Shown here piece after piece: positions 1-8,979 of a DNA stretch of 64,000 nucleotides; the stretch's first letter is position 1, and each line of letters begins with the position of its first letter. The notes below the pieces were generated by a model. The model did no database searches. It worked only from the letters and a program-made list of their open reading frames with translations, and was not told where the DNA came from. The stretch is from NCBI GenBank assembly GCA_039034015.1, contig JBCCBM010000011.1, positions 59,779 through 123,778 of the forward strand. Direction: 5' to 3'. The position numbers and the translations under genes are program-made. The stretch is from Acuticoccus sp039034015 (GTDB taxonomy: Bacteria > Pseudomonadota > Alphaproteobacteria > Rhizobiales > Amorphaceae).

Positions 1-2
1 CA

Positions 3-119
3 ACGGCGGAGATGGGCATGGCCGACCTTGGCTACCCGGTGCAGCTTGGGTCCGGCACCCGGGCCGCCCAAGAGTACTATCGTTCGACCGCACGGGTCGC
101 CCTGAAATCTGCCGCCTGA
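3..119 (+). CDS. bhcA: C-terminal end of BhcA, aspartate-glyoxylate aminotransferase (partial)
   Basis: The window opens inside a gene; the last 38 residues can be read, ending at TGA 117-119. The tail (..AEMGMADLGYPVQLGSG.. then ..AAQEYYRSTARVAL..) has the pattern of the C-terminal helix of class V aminotransferases of the serine-glyoxylate type. The gene ends 9 bp before bhcB, in the known order bhcA-B-C-D of the beta-hydroxyaspartate cycle. There BhcA would aminate glyoxylate to glycine using aspartate (PLP enzyme, cytosol). No catalytic residue is inside the window, so the name rests on position and on the short tail. Confidence 0.6.
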   Translation, partial: TAEMGMADLGYPVQLGSGTRAAQEYYRSTARVALKSAA

Positions 120-128
120 GAGAGCACC

Positions 129-1118
129 ATGGACGCTGCCCCCCGCATGATCATCCCATCCTGGCAGGATGTGGTGACCGCCCACGAGCGGATTGCGCCC
201 CACATCCGCCGCACCGAGATCATCACCAACGAGGCGTTGGACCGCCAAACCGGCGCAACGCTCTTCTTCAAGTGTGAGAACTTGCAGCCGCCCGGCGCCT
301 TCAAGGTGCGCGGGGCCTCCAACGCGGTGTTCGGCCTCACGGATGCGCAGGCCAAAAACGGCGTTGCCACCCACAGCTCCGGCAACCACGCGCTCTGCCT
401 CTCCTATGCCGCCGGCCGGCGCGGCGTGCCCTGCAACGTGGTGATGCCCCGCACCGCGCCCCAAGCGAAGAAGGATGCCGTCGTCGGCTATGGCGGCAAG
501 ATCACCGAGTGCGAGCCTTCAACGTCGAGCCGGGAAGAGACCTTTGCCAAGGTCCAGGCGGAGACCGGCGGCGATTTCGTCCACCCTTATAATGATCCAC
601 GTGTGATTGCCGGCCAGGCCACCTGCTCGAAAGAGTTTTTGGAACAGGTGGACAATCTGGACATCTTGATCGCGCCCATCGGCGGCGGCGGCATGGTGTC
701 AGGCACCTGCCTCACGGTCTCGTCGATCGCGCCGCATGTGAAGATTTATGCTGCCGAGCCTGAGCAGGCCGATGATGCGATGCGCTCGCTGAAAGCGGGC
801 CACATCATCGCCGATGATGCGCCGCAGACCATTGCTGATGGGCTGAAAGTGCCGCTCAAGGATCTCACGTGGCACTTTGTGTCCCGCCATGTGAGCGACA
901 TCTTGACCGCCAGCGAGCAAGAGATCATCGACGCGATGAAGCTGAGCTGGAAGCGGCTGAAGATGACCATCGAACCCAGTTGCGCCGTGCCGCTGGCGGT
1001 CATCTTAAAAAACCCTGAAATTTTTGCCGGCAAGCGTGTTGGCGTCATTGTCACCGGCGGCAACGTCGATCTCGACACGCTGCCCTGGATCACGAACGAG
1101 GAAGGAGGCAAAGCATGA
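129..1118 (+). CDS. bhcB: beta-hydroxyaspartate dehydratase (BhcB), threonine-dehydratase fold
   Basis: This is a 329-residue fold-type II PLP enzyme of the serine/threonine dehydratase family. The PLP lysine is K59 in AFKVRGASNA, the cofactor-contacting SSGNHA lies near residues 83-88, and the glycine-rich phosphate cup GGGGM near 185-189. It lacks the C-terminal ACT-like regulatory domain of biosynthetic threonine deaminase (about 510 residues), as expected for catabolic and hydroxyaspartate ammonia-lyases. In the beta-hydroxyaspartate cycle it converts erythro-beta-hydroxyaspartate to iminosuccinate. The specific name comes from the neighbours: a D-threonine-aldolase-like gene starts 4 bp before its stop, followed by an ornithine-cyclodeaminase-like gene. 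Alone, the sequence would only say threonine/serine dehydratase family. Confidence 0.85.
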   Translation: MDAAPRMIIPSWQDVVTAHERIAPHIRRTEIITNEALDRQTGATLFFKCENLQPPGAFKVRGASNAVFGLTDAQAKNGVATHSSGNHALCLSYAAGRRGVPCNVVMPRTAPQAKKDAVVGYGGKITECEPSTSSREETFAKVQAETGGDFVHPYNDPRVIAGQATCSKEFLEQVDNLDILIAPIGGGGMVSGTCLTVSSIAPHVKIYAAEPEQADDAMRSLKAGHIIADDAPQTIADGLKVPLKDLTWHFVSRHVSDILTASEQEIIDAMKLSWKRLKMTIEPSCAVPLAVILKNPEIFAGKRVGVIVTGGNVDLDTLPWITNEEGGKA

Positions 1119-2278
1119 ACGCCCCGATCAAGATGAGCCAATTGGAAGTCGGCTACGACGTCCCCGCTGCGGTCGGCATGGACGAGCGCGACATCCAAAC
1201 GCCGTGCCTCGTCCTCGACCTTGATGCGCTGGAACGCAACATCAAGAAGATGGGCGATTGGGCCAAGGCCCACGGCATGCGTCACCGCGTCCACGGCAAG
1301 ATGCACAAGTCCGTCGATGTGGCGCTGCTGCAGGAAAAGCTGGGCGGCGCCTGCGGCGTCTGCTGCCAAAAGGTGTCCGAGGCCGAGGTGTTTGCGCGCG
1401 GCGGCATCAAGGACGTTCTGGTGTCCAACCAGGTGCGTGACCCGGCAAAGATCGACCGTTTGGCGCGCATCCCGATGCTGGGCGCCCGGGCGATCTGCTG
1501 CGTGGACGACATTGAAAATGTCGCCGACCTTTCCGCCGCCGCCGTGCGCCACGGCACGACCATCGAGTGCCTGGTGGAGATTGACTGTGGCGCCGGCCGC
1601 TGCGGCGTGACGACGACGCCCGCGGTGGTCGAGATCGCAAAGGCCATCGATGCCGCGGACGGGCTGCGCTTTGCCGGCATCCAGGCCTATCAGGGCGCCA
1701 TGCAGCACATGGACAGTTTTGAGGATCGCAAGGCCAAAATCGCCATTGCGGTCGCCATGGTGAAGGACGCGGTCGACACGCTGAAGGCCGATGGCATCGA
1801 ATGCGACATTGTCGGCGGTGGCGGCACGGGCAGCTATTATTTCGAAGGCACGTCCGGCGTCTACAATGAGCTGCAGTGCGGCTCCTACGCATTCATGGAC
1901 GCCGACTATGGCCGCATCCTCGACAAGGACGGCAAGCGCATTGACGAGGGCGAGTGGGAGAACGCGCTCTTCATCCTCACCTCCGTGATGTCCCACGCCA
2001 AGGCGGACAAGGCCATTTGCGATGCGGGGCTAAAGGCGCAGTCGGTGGATTCCGGCCTCCCCTTCATCTTCGGCCGGGATGACGTGAAATACGTCAAATG
2101 CTCCGATGAGCATGGCGTGATTGCCGACCCCGACGGCGTCTTGAAGGTCAACGAAAAGCTGCGCCTCGTGCCTGGCCACTGCGACCCGACCTGCAACGTG
2201 CACGATTGGTATGTGGGCGTGCGCGGCGGCAAGGTGGAAACGGTGTGGCCCGTCTCCGCCCGCGGCAAAGCGTACTGA
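1115..2278 (+). CDS. bhcC: beta-hydroxyaspartate aldolase (BhcC), D-threonine aldolase family
   Basis: This 387-residue protein has the alanine-racemase-like TIM barrel plus C-terminal beta domain of D-threonine aldolases/DSD1. The N-terminal TPCLVLDLDALERN strand and the HGKMHKS motif hold the presumed PLP lysine (about K62). The GGGGTGSYYFE phosphate-binding loop is in the middle. The C-terminal PGHCDPTCNVHDW supplies the His and Asp that bind the divalent metal in this family. In the cycle it condenses glycine and glyoxylate to erythro-beta-hydroxyaspartate. It overlaps bhcB by 4 bp (ATGA), so the two are translationally coupled. Confidence in the family is very high; the substrate follows from the gene set. 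Confidence 0.87.
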   Translation: MNAPIKMSQLEVGYDVPAAVGMDERDIQTPCLVLDLDALERNIKKMGDWAKAHGMRHRVHGKMHKSVDVALLQEKLGGACGVCCQKVSEAEVFARGGIKDVLVSNQVRDPAKIDRLARIPMLGARAICCVDDIENVADLSAAAVRHGTTIECLVEIDCGAGRCGVTTTPAVVEIAKAIDAADGLRFAGIQAYQGAMQHMDSFEDRKAKIAIAVAMVKDAVDTLKADGIECDIVGGGGTGSYYFEGTSGVYNELQCGSYAFMDADYGRILDKDGKRIDEGEWENALFILTSVMSHAKADKAICDAGLKAQSVDSGLPFIFGRDDVKYVKCSDEHGVIADPDGVLKVNEKLRLVPGHCDPTCNVHDWYVGVRGGKVETVWPVSARGKAY

Positions 2279-2290
2279 CGGGGCCGGCGG

Positions 2291-3283
2291 ATGCTGAAAA
2301 CCCCTGACAATGCGGGCGGCGTGTTGGTCGTCTCCGAGGCTGACTGTGAGCGCCTCGTGGGCCGCAAGGCCGCCTTCAGCGCCGTGGAGGCCGTCTTCGG
2401 CGCCATGGCGCGCGATGATGCCTACAACTTTCCGGTCGTGCGCGAGGCGATCGGCCATGCCGACGCGCTTTATGGGTTCAAGTCCGGTTTTGACCGCGCG
2501 GGGCTCGTGCTGGGTGTCAAATCGGGCGGCTATTGGCCCGGCAACGGCGCCAAGGGCCTCACCAACCACCAGTCGACCGTCTTCCTGTTTGACCCGGACA
2601 CGGGGCAATTAAAGGCGCTGGTGGGCGGCAATTATCTGACGGCGCTGCGCACGGCGGCCTCCTCATCGGTCTCCGTCGCCCACTTGGCCCGCAAGGACGC
2701 AAAGGTGCTCGGCATGGTGGGCGCGGGACACCAGGCGCAGTACCAACTGCGCGCGGCGGCCGAGCAGCGGTCGTTTGAAAAGGTGGTCGCCTGGAACCCG
2801 CACCCCGACATGTTGCCCAAATTGAAGGCGGTGGCGGACGATATTGGCCTCCCCTTCGAGGCGATGTCGGCGCAGGAGGTGGGCGCGGCGGCGGACGTGA
2901 TCATCACCATCACCTCCGCGTTTGAGCCGCTGTTGATGGCCGATTGGATCAAGCCCGGCACCCACATTGCCTGCATGGGCACCGACACCAAGGGCAAGCA
3001 GGAGCTTGACCCCGCGCTCCTCAAGCGGGCCACCGTGTTCACCGATGAGATTGCGCAATCGATCTCTATCGGCGAGGCGCAGCACGCCATTGGCGCGGGG
3101 CTCATTGCGGAAGACGACATCACGCCCATCGGCGCCGTCATCAACGGGACCCACTGCGGGCGCACCTCCGACGAAGAAATCACGCTCTTTGATGGGACGG
3201 GCGTTGGCCTCCAGGATCTCGCCGTTGCCGACGTTGCCGCCGACGCAGCGGCCTCCGCCAACCCCACGCGCGTGCGTCTTTAG
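2291..3283 (+). CDS. bhcD: iminosuccinate reductase (BhcD), ornithine cyclodeaminase / mu-crystallin family
   Basis: The protein has 330 residues. The N-terminal substrate domain carries GFKSGFDRAGLVLGVKSGGYWP and TALRTAASSSVSV. The Rossmann domain begins at VLGMVGAGHQAQYQLRA (G-A-G-x-Q near 144-150). This layout is typical of the ornithine cyclodeaminase/mu-crystallin family, whose members often reduce imines with NAD(P)H. As last gene of the bhc set it should reduce iminosuccinate to aspartate, regenerating the amino donor used by BhcA. It starts 12 bp after bhcC. After its stop there are 135 bp before the TRAP transporter, which may be on the same or a separate transcript. Confidence 0.86.
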   Translation: MLKTPDNAGGVLVVSEADCERLVGRKAAFSAVEAVFGAMARDDAYNFPVVREAIGHADALYGFKSGFDRAGLVLGVKSGGYWPGNGAKGLTNHQSTVFLFDPDTGQLKALVGGNYLTALRTAASSSVSVAHLARKDAKVLGMVGAGHQAQYQLRAAAEQRSFEKVVAWNPHPDMLPKLKAVADDIGLPFEAMSAQEVGAAADVIITITSAFEPLLMADWIKPGTHIACMGTDTKGKQELDPALLKRATVFTDEIAQSISIGEAQHAIGAGLIAEDDITPIGAVINGTHCGRTSDEEITLFDGTGVGLQDLAVADVAADAAASANPTRVRL

Positions 3284-3379
3284 ACGCCCGCGTTGCGGCA
3301 TTTCCACCCGCCGGGTTGATGAAAGCCGGTGACAGACGGGTTAAGAAATGCCAAGCAGTCAAAACAACGATCAAAAAGA

Positions 3380-3396
3380 CGGTCCGTCTGGGACCG
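3380..3396 (+). promoter_or_regulatory. small hairpin in the leader of the TRAP binding-protein gene
   Basis: Arms CGGTCC (3380-3385) and GGACCG (3391-3396) enclose a 5-base loop, 12 bases before the GGAGG ribosome site (3408-3412) of the TRAP binding-protein gene. No T run follows, so it is more likely a leader structure than a terminator. Its function is not known. Confidence 0.35.
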
Positions 3397-3418
3397 CCGA
3401 CGAACTTGGAGGAAACAC

Positions 3419-4468
3419 GTGACCGTTCGTACGTTTGCCGCCGCTGCTGCGGTTAGCTTTGCAATCACCGGTGCCGCCAGCGCTCAAGAAACCTTTGAGA
3501 TGACCTCGGCGTTCGGCAAGAACCTGCCGATCTTGGGGACGGCCGCGGTCGGCTTTACCCAAAAGATCAACGCGATCTCGAGCGATGTCGAGTTCGAGCA
3601 TTTTGATCCGGGCGAGCTTGTGCCGGCGCTGGAAGCGCTGGATGCGGTGTCCAACGGCTCGGTGGATGCGGCCTACACCACATCCGGTTACTGGCAGGGC
3701 AAGATCCCGGCCGCCTCGCTATTCGCCGCCGTCCCCTTCGGCCCTGAAGCCGGCGAGTTCCTGGCGTGGATCCTCTACGACGATGGTATGGAACTCTTCC
3801 AGCGCATGTATGACGAGAACGGGTTCAACGTTCATGTCGTGCCCTGCGGCGTGATCGCGCCGGAAACGTCGGGCTGGTTCAAGAACGAGATCAATGGTCT
3901 TGAAGACCTTGAAGGGCTCAACATGCGCTTCTTCGGCCTCGGTGCTGAAGTGATGCAGCGGCTCGGTGTGTCCACATCACTCTTGGCCGCGGGTGACATC
4001 TTCCCCGCGCTGGAGCGCGGCGCCATCGACGCGACCGAATTCTCCATGCCCCGCATTGATGCGCGTCTTGGCTTCCACAACATTGCAAAGTTCAACTACT
4101 TCCCCGGCTGGCACCAGCCCGCGACCCTGTTTGAGCTGCTGGTCAACAAGGACCGCTGGGACGATCTTGACGAAGTGGCGCAAAACCAGATCGAAATTGC
4201 TTGCATGGCCAACATCACCGACAACTTGGCGGAAGGTGAAGCCACCAACTTCGACGCGATGCAGGACAACGTTGAGAACAACGGCGTGACCATCAAACAA
4301 TGGTCGCCCGAAATGCTGGCCGCGTTTGAAAGCTCGTGGAATGAAGTGGCCGCCGAGCTGGCCGCGGAAGACGCCTTCTTCAACGAAGTGTGGACCGACC
4401 TGCAAGAGTTCCGCGCCGGCTACAAAGTGTGGAACGAGAACATCTACCTGCCGCGCCCGCGCAACTGA
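3419..4468 (+). CDS. TRAP transporter solute-binding protein (DctP family, 2-oxoacid-binding type)
   Basis: The periplasmic binding subunit of a TRAP transporter, 349 residues. I start it at GTG 3419, which follows TTGGAGGAAACAC and opens directly into a signal peptide (MTVRTFAAAAAVSFAITG then AASAQ, cleavage near residue 23). A longer frame reaches upstream but adds only a charged stretch. The DctP hallmark is seen in LEGLNMRFFGLGAEV, where the Arg pairs with the ligand carboxylate, and in the later FNYFPGWHQPATLFELLVNK block. That block resembles the TakP/mannitol-chloroaromatic branch, which binds 2-oxo acids such as pyruvate. Next to the glyoxylate cycle genes, a small hydroxy- or oxo-acid such as glycolate or glyoxylate is an attractive ligand, but this is inference. 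Confidence 0.88.
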   Translation: MTVRTFAAAAAVSFAITGAASAQETFEMTSAFGKNLPILGTAAVGFTQKINAISSDVEFEHFDPGELVPALEALDAVSNGSVDAAYTTSGYWQGKIPAASLFAAVPFGPEAGEFLAWILYDDGMELFQRMYDENGFNVHVVPCGVIAPETSGWFKNEINGLEDLEGLNMRFFGLGAEVMQRLGVSTSLLAAGDIFPALERGAIDATEFSMPRIDARLGFHNIAKFNYFPGWHQPATLFELLVNKDRWDDLDEVAQNQIEIACMANITDNLAEGEATNFDAMQDNVENNGVTIKQWSPEMLAAFESSWNEVAAELAAEDAFFNEVWTDLQEFRAGYKVWNENIYLPRPRN

Positions 4469-4502
4469 TCCGCCTGGGGGGCCGCTCGTCCCCCGACCCG
4501 CC

Positions 4503-4555
4503 GCCGGCGCATGACCGCGCCGGCAGCGCGCGGAACGCTGGCTTCTAGCGTTCCG
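4503..4555 (+). promoter_or_regulatory. two strong hairpins between the TRAP binding-protein and membrane-subunit genes
   Basis: Two perfect stems stand one after the other: GCCGGCGC (4503-4510) with GCGCCGGC (4517-4524), and CGGAACGCT (4531-4539) with AGCGTTCCG (4547-4555). No strong T run follows. Hairpins in this place commonly protect the 3' end of the binding-protein message or partly terminate it, giving more binding protein than membrane subunits. That role is inferred from position. Confidence 0.6.
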
Positions 4556-4583
4556 CACCTCTTTGGCGCGGCAGGGGTGCCCC

Positions 4584-5399
4584 ATGGAAAAACTGGAAGA
4601 AACCGTTTCACCGGACGGAAGCGTCGCGATCACCGATCCGGGGGCCGTCGACCGCCATGAGCAAAACCGGGGCGATCGGTTCATCGTTCACGTCAGCAAC
4701 CTGTTTGCGTGGCTCTTCCCGATCCTGATGGTCGCCATCTGCTCGCAGGTTGTCCTGCGCAGCGCCGGCATGAACCAAGCCTGGCTCGACGATTTTCAAT
4801 GGTGGCTTTACGGCGCCGCGGTCCTCGTCGGCATTGCCTACGCCGTCACCACCGACAGCCACGTCCGCGTCGACATCTTTTACGAAAACTTCCCCGACGC
4901 GAAAAAACTGCGCATCAACATCTTCGCGCTGGTGTGGCTCTTCCTACCCTTTGTCATCCTGTGCTGGGATGTAACGACCAGTTACGCACTCACCTCCATC
5001 CGCGCCGATGAAGGGTCCGACAGCCCCAACGGTCTCCACGACCTGTGGATCCTCAAAACCTTCATCAACATCGCCTTCATTTTGATGGCAGTCGCCACGT
5101 GGTCGCTTTATGTGCGCTATCTCGCAAAGCTCACGCGGCCGGTGCTTTGGAAGCAACTGTTTTGGGCGTTCCCGTCGACGATGTTCATCGTCAACCTCAT
5201 CATCTATTACATCATCTGGGCGGTCGTTTGGTTCACAAGCCCGCCTGAAACCAATGCGCGCCAAGTCGGCCGCCATCCGATCTTCGACGACATGGAGTTC
5301 GGCAACTACGACATCAAATACACGATCATGATCACCGTCGTGATGACCTTCATCGTCATTGCGGCTGCGCGGCTTCTGGCCCGCGACCGACAGGTTTGA
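4584..5399 (+). CDS. TRAP transporter small membrane subunit (DctQ)
   Basis: The 271-residue small permease subunit of the TRAP system. Start ATG 4584 is preceded by AGGGG; a TTG 21 bp upstream is less likely. After a hydrophilic N-terminus of about 35 residues come four hydrophobic segments, including LFAWLFPILMVAICSQVVLR, WWLYGAAVLVGIAYAVT and LRINIFALVWLFLPFVILC. The DctQ signature W-x-D-x-x-x-x (QAWLDDFQWWLYG) and the VRVDIFY motif after helix 2 are present. An insertion near the C-terminus (ETNARQVGRHPIFDDMEFG) makes it longer than the usual 160-200 residues, which is common in the 2-oxoacid/mannitol branch. It acts in the inner membrane with DctM. Confidence 0.86.
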   Translation: MEKLEETVSPDGSVAITDPGAVDRHEQNRGDRFIVHVSNLFAWLFPILMVAICSQVVLRSAGMNQAWLDDFQWWLYGAAVLVGIAYAVTTDSHVRVDIFYENFPDAKKLRINIFALVWLFLPFVILCWDVTTSYALTSIRADEGSDSPNGLHDLWILKTFINIAFILMAVATWSLYVRYLAKLTRPVLWKQLFWAFPSTMFIVNLIIYYIIWAVVWFTSPPETNARQVGRHPIFDDMEFGNYDIKYTIMITVVMTFIVIAAARLLARDRQV

Positions 5400-5412
5400 G
5401 GCCGCACCACCG

Positions 5413-6852
5413 ATGGAATTGATCGCCCAAATCTTCACGCTGAACGAAATCGCCGTGATGGCGATGTTTGGCGTTTTCATCTACATGCTGTTCCGCGGCA
5501 TTCCGGTCGCGATGGCGCTGGTTGGTGTCAGCCTCGTCTTCGTGCTGGTGGCCGAATTCTTCCTCGACCCCAACCGCTCCCTCTTCCGCGACATTATCGA
5601 GTTTGACCGCACCGGCATCAACTACCAGCGCCTCCAAGTCCTCTCCGGGCGCATCTTTGGCAACATCGTCAAAAACCCAGTGCTCGTCGCGCTGCCCATG
5701 TTCATCTTTATGGGGCTGATGCTCGACCAGTCGGGCGTTGCCCAGCGCATGATGCACGCCATGCAAAAGCTGTTCGGCTCCCTGCGCGGCGGCCTCTCGC
5801 TCACGGTCTTGCTCATCGGCATCATCCTCGCCGCATCCACCGGCGTCATCGGCGCGTCCGTCACCCTCCTTGGCGTGATGGCCCTCCCCGCGATGATGAA
5901 GCAGGACTATTCAAAGCCCATCGCCACCGGCACCATCGCCTCCGCCGGTACGCTGGGCATCCTGATCCCGCCGTCGATCATGCTCGTCATCATGTCCGAC
6001 CAGCTGGCGATCAGCCTGGGTGACCTTTTCATGGGCGCCCTCTTCCCGGGCCTCATCCTTGGCGCGCTCTACATTGTCTTCATCATCATCTATGGGCTCA
6101 TCAACCCCAAGGCGATGCCGGCGCCGGAAAAGGCGACCAATGTCGGCTGGAAGGACATCGCAGAAGTGCTCCTCGCGGTCGTCCCGCCGCTCCTCCTCAT
6201 CCTTTTGGTGCTGGGCTCGATCTTTGCAGGCTTTGCAACGCCCACCGAGGCGTCGGGCCTGGGCGCCATGGGCGCAACGCTCCTCGCGCTCGCCAACGGT
6301 CGCCTCAACTTCAAGGTGCTGCGGGACGTCAGCCGCTCCACCTTGGTCACTTCCGGCTACATTGTCGGCATCTTTCTGGCGGCCAACTTCTTCGCCTTCG
6401 TGCTGCGGCGCTATGGCGGGGACGAGATCGTCCAGACCCTCGTCCTCTCGGTCTTTGAAGACCCTTACATGACGGTGGCGTTCATCCTCTTCATCGTCTT
6501 CCTGCTCGGCTTTTTGCTCGACTGGATTGAGATCACCATCATCATCATGCCGTTGATGCTGCCGATCATCCTGGCACTGGAACTCGCCATCCCCGGGTTC
6601 GACCAGGTGCGCGACCCCTCGGTGGTGTGGTTCGCGGTCCTCGTCGCGGTGACGCTGCAGACCTCATTCCTCACGCCACCGGTCGGCTTTGCGCTCTTTT
6701 ACTTGAAGGGCGTCTGTCCCCCCGGGGTGACGCTCGGCCACATTTATCGCGGCGTCATCCCCTTCGTGATCTTGCAGCTGATCGGGCTCGTCATCGTCTT
6801 TAACCTGCCCGCCCTCATCACGTGGCTCCCGTCCGTCGCCTACGGCGGATAG
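5413..6852 (+). CDS. TRAP transporter large membrane subunit (DctM)
   Basis: The 479-residue large permease of the TRAP system, which carries the substrate path and is driven by the sodium gradient. I start at ATG 5413, 13 bp after dctQ; the open frame extends back into dctQ. More than ten hydrophobic helices are visible. The hallmark GTIASAGTLGILIPPSIMLV lies near residues 175-194 and the second half carries FATPTEASGLGAMGA. The C-terminal TPPVGFALFYLKGV is also typical. It ends 69 bp before the hydantoinase gene, with a GC-rich hairpin (GCCGTC 6864-6869 / GACGGC 6874-6879) between them. Confidence 0.92.
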   Translation: MELIAQIFTLNEIAVMAMFGVFIYMLFRGIPVAMALVGVSLVFVLVAEFFLDPNRSLFRDIIEFDRTGINYQRLQVLSGRIFGNIVKNPVLVALPMFIFMGLMLDQSGVAQRMMHAMQKLFGSLRGGLSLTVLLIGIILAASTGVIGASVTLLGVMALPAMMKQDYSKPIATGTIASAGTLGILIPPSIMLVIMSDQLAISLGDLFMGALFPGLILGALYIVFIIIYGLINPKAMPAPEKATNVGWKDIAEVLLAVVPPLLLILLVLGSIFAGFATPTEASGLGAMGATLLALANGRLNFKVLRDVSRSTLVTSGYIVGIFLAANFFAFVLRRYGGDEIVQTLVLSVFEDPYMTVAFILFIVFLLGFLLDWIEITIIIMPLMLPIILALELAIPGFDQVRDPSVVWFAVLVAVTLQTSFLTPPVGFALFYLKGVCPPGVTLGHIYRGVIPFVILQLIGLVIVFNLPALITWLPSVAYGG

Positions 6853-6921
6853 CAGGGCGCGGCGCCGTCGGTTGACGGCGGCGCCGGCCTCGCGCTCATA
6901 CTCGCCCAACGCATTGCGTGA

Positions 6922-8979
6922 ATGACAAGGGCGCTCGTGGGCAGAACAATTGTAGGCGTGGATGTGGGCGGGACGTTCACCGACCTCATCCAACTGGACA
7001 GTGAGGCCGGCGGCCTCAGCATCGCGAAGACGGCCACCACCACACAAAACCAGTCCTTCGGCGTCCTCACCGCCATGGCCGAGGCCAAGGTGGGCCTCCA
7101 AACCGTCGACCTCATCGTCCACGGCACCACCACCACCACCAACGCGGTGCTGGAGCGCAAACTCTCCCGCACCGGCCTCATCACCACCGCCGGCTTCCGC
7201 GACGTTCTGGAGCTTGGCCGCCGCACCCGCCCAAACGCCTACGGCATGACGGGCCACTTCGTCCCCATCATCCCCCGGGACCTTCGCGTTGAGGTGCCGG
7301 AGCGGATGGATGCCGCCGGCGAAGTGGTGACCCCCCTCGACGAGGCGGCCGTGCGCGCCGCCGCCAAAGCGCTCATCGCCAAAGGGTGCGAGGCGCTTGT
7401 CATCCACTTCCTCCACGCCTACGCCAACCCCGCCCACGAGCGCCGCGCCGCCGAGATTGCCGCTGCCCTTTGGCCCAACCCCTTCATCACCACCGGCCAC
7501 AGCCTGCTCTCCGAAACCCGCGAGTTCGAGCGCGGCGTGACCGCCGCCGTCAACGCCTCCGTCCAACCCCTTCTGGAGCGCTACCTCAAACGCCTGCGGG
7601 AGGAGCTTGCGGCCGGCGGCTACGGGGGCGACCTTTTGGTGATGAACGGCAACGGCGGGATGACCTCGTCCCGCCTCGTCGCGCAGGAGGCGGCGAAGAC
7701 CGTGATGTCTGGCCCCGCATCGGGCGTCATGGCCGCCGCCTACACCGGCCGGCGCGCGGGGGAGGACAACCTCCTCACCTACGATATGGGCGGCACCTCC
7801 ACCGACGTTGCACTCATCCGCGGCGGCCACGCCTCCGTCTCCAACGAGATTGAGGTGGAATACGCGCTCCCCATCCACGTGCCGATGGTGGATGTGCGCA
7901 CCGTCGGCGCAGGCGGCGGCTCTATCGCGAAACTGAACGCCGCCGGCCTTATCGAGATCGGCCCCGAGAGCGCCGGCGCCGACCCCGGCCCCATCTGCTA
8001 CGGCAAAGGGGGCACGCGGGTCACGATTTCAGACGCCAACCTCGTCCTCGGCCGGCTCAACCCTTCAAAGCTCAACACCGTCTCGGGCAGCGTCAGCATG
8101 GCGGCCATCCACGACGCCTTCGTCCAGCAGCTCGGCGCACCGCTCGGGCTTGATGCGGTAGCAGCCGCCGAGGCCGTGGTGCGCGTTGCGAACGCAAAGA
8201 TGGCCGGCGCCATTCGCATGGTGTCCCTCTCCCTGGGGGAAGATCCGCGCGATTTTGCGCTCTTTGCGTTTGGCGGCGCGGGGCCGCTCCACGCCGCAGC
8301 GCTCGCGCGGGAGCTCTCGATCCCGCGCGTCCTCATCCCCGCGCGGCCGGGGCTCACCAATGCGCTCGGCTGCATCGTCGCCGACCTTCGGCACGACTTT
8401 GTGCGCACCATCAACGCCCCCCTCGACACCGTGGACATCAACGCCCTCCACGCCCTTTTCGCCGAGCAGGACGAACGGGGCGTGGCTGCCCTCGCGCGCG
8501 AAAATGTGACCCTCACCAGCGTCACCAAACACGTCAGCGTCGACATGCAGTATCTGGGGCAAAGCCACGTGGTGCGCGTCCCCCTCCACGATGGCCGCCC
8601 AAGCCGTGAGGCGCTGCGCGAGCGGTTCGAGCGCGTCTATTTCAAGCGCTTTAAGGTGGAGCTTTCCGGCATCCCGGCGCGCATTGTGAACGCCAACACC
8701 TCTGTCATCGGCGTGCGGGCGGCGGTGGACCTTGGCGCGCTGATCGACGGGGCGGCCCGCCAACCGACCGCCGAACCCACCTGCCACCGCACCGCCGTCT
8801 TTGACGGAAAACCCCACCAAACCCCGGTCTATTGGCGCGATCATCTCCCCCTTGATGTCGCGCTCCGCGGCCCTGCCATCATCGAGCAGTTTGACACCAC
8901 GATCCTCCTTCCCCCCGGTGACCGCCTTGTGGGCGGGGCGGACGGCAACCTCACCATCCACATTGGAGGCGCGGCATGA
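6922..8979 (+). CDS. hyuA: hydantoinase/oxoprolinase subunit A (HyuA family)
   Basis: This 685-residue protein belongs to the ATP-dependent N-methylhydantoinase/5-oxoprolinase/acetone carboxylase A family. The acetate-kinase-like phosphate-binding motif VGVDVGGTFTDL is at residues 10-21. HGTTTTTNAVLERK, DVLELGRRTRPNAYGM, SGPASGVMAAAYTG and YDMGGTSTDVALI follow in the family order. It overlaps its partner B gene by 4 bp. Such pairs hydrolyse cyclic amides or carboxylate ketones at the cost of ATP; the substrate cannot be told from sequence. The A+B pair lacks a gamma subunit of acetone carboxylase, which argues for a hydantoinase-type reaction. Transport by the TRAP system upstream is possible but unproven. 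Confidence 0.88.
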   Translation: MTRALVGRTIVGVDVGGTFTDLIQLDSEAGGLSIAKTATTTQNQSFGVLTAMAEAKVGLQTVDLIVHGTTTTTNAVLERKLSRTGLITTAGFRDVLELGRRTRPNAYGMTGHFVPIIPRDLRVEVPERMDAAGEVVTPLDEAAVRAAAKALIAKGCEALVIHFLHAYANPAHERRAAEIAAALWPNPFITTGHSLLSETREFERGVTAAVNASVQPLLERYLKRLREELAAGGYGGDLLVMNGNGGMTSSRLVAQEAAKTVMSGPASGVMAAAYTGRRAGEDNLLTYDMGGTSTDVALIRGGHASVSNEIEVEYALPIHVPMVDVRTVGAGGGSIAKLNAAGLIEIGPESAGADPGPICYGKGGTRVTISDANLVLGRLNPSKLNTVSGSVSMAAIHDAFVQQLGAPLGLDAVAAAEAVVRVANAKMAGAIRMVSLSLGEDPRDFALFAFGGAGPLHAAALARELSIPRVLIPARPGLTNALGCIVADLRHDFVRTINAPLDTVDINALHALFAEQDERGVAALARENVTLTSVTKHVSVDMQYLGQSHVVRVPLHDGRPSREALRERFERVYFKRFKVELSGIPARIVNANTSVIGVRAAVDLGALIDGAARQPTAEPTCHRTAVFDGKPHQTPVYWRDHLPLDVALRGPAIIEQFDTTILLPPGDRLVGGADGNLTIHIGGAA

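Noticed and set aside
746..1996. Long minus-strand frame (416 residues) opposite bhcB and bhcC
   Set aside because: It is the antisense shadow of two clear enzyme genes, a common effect of high GC content.
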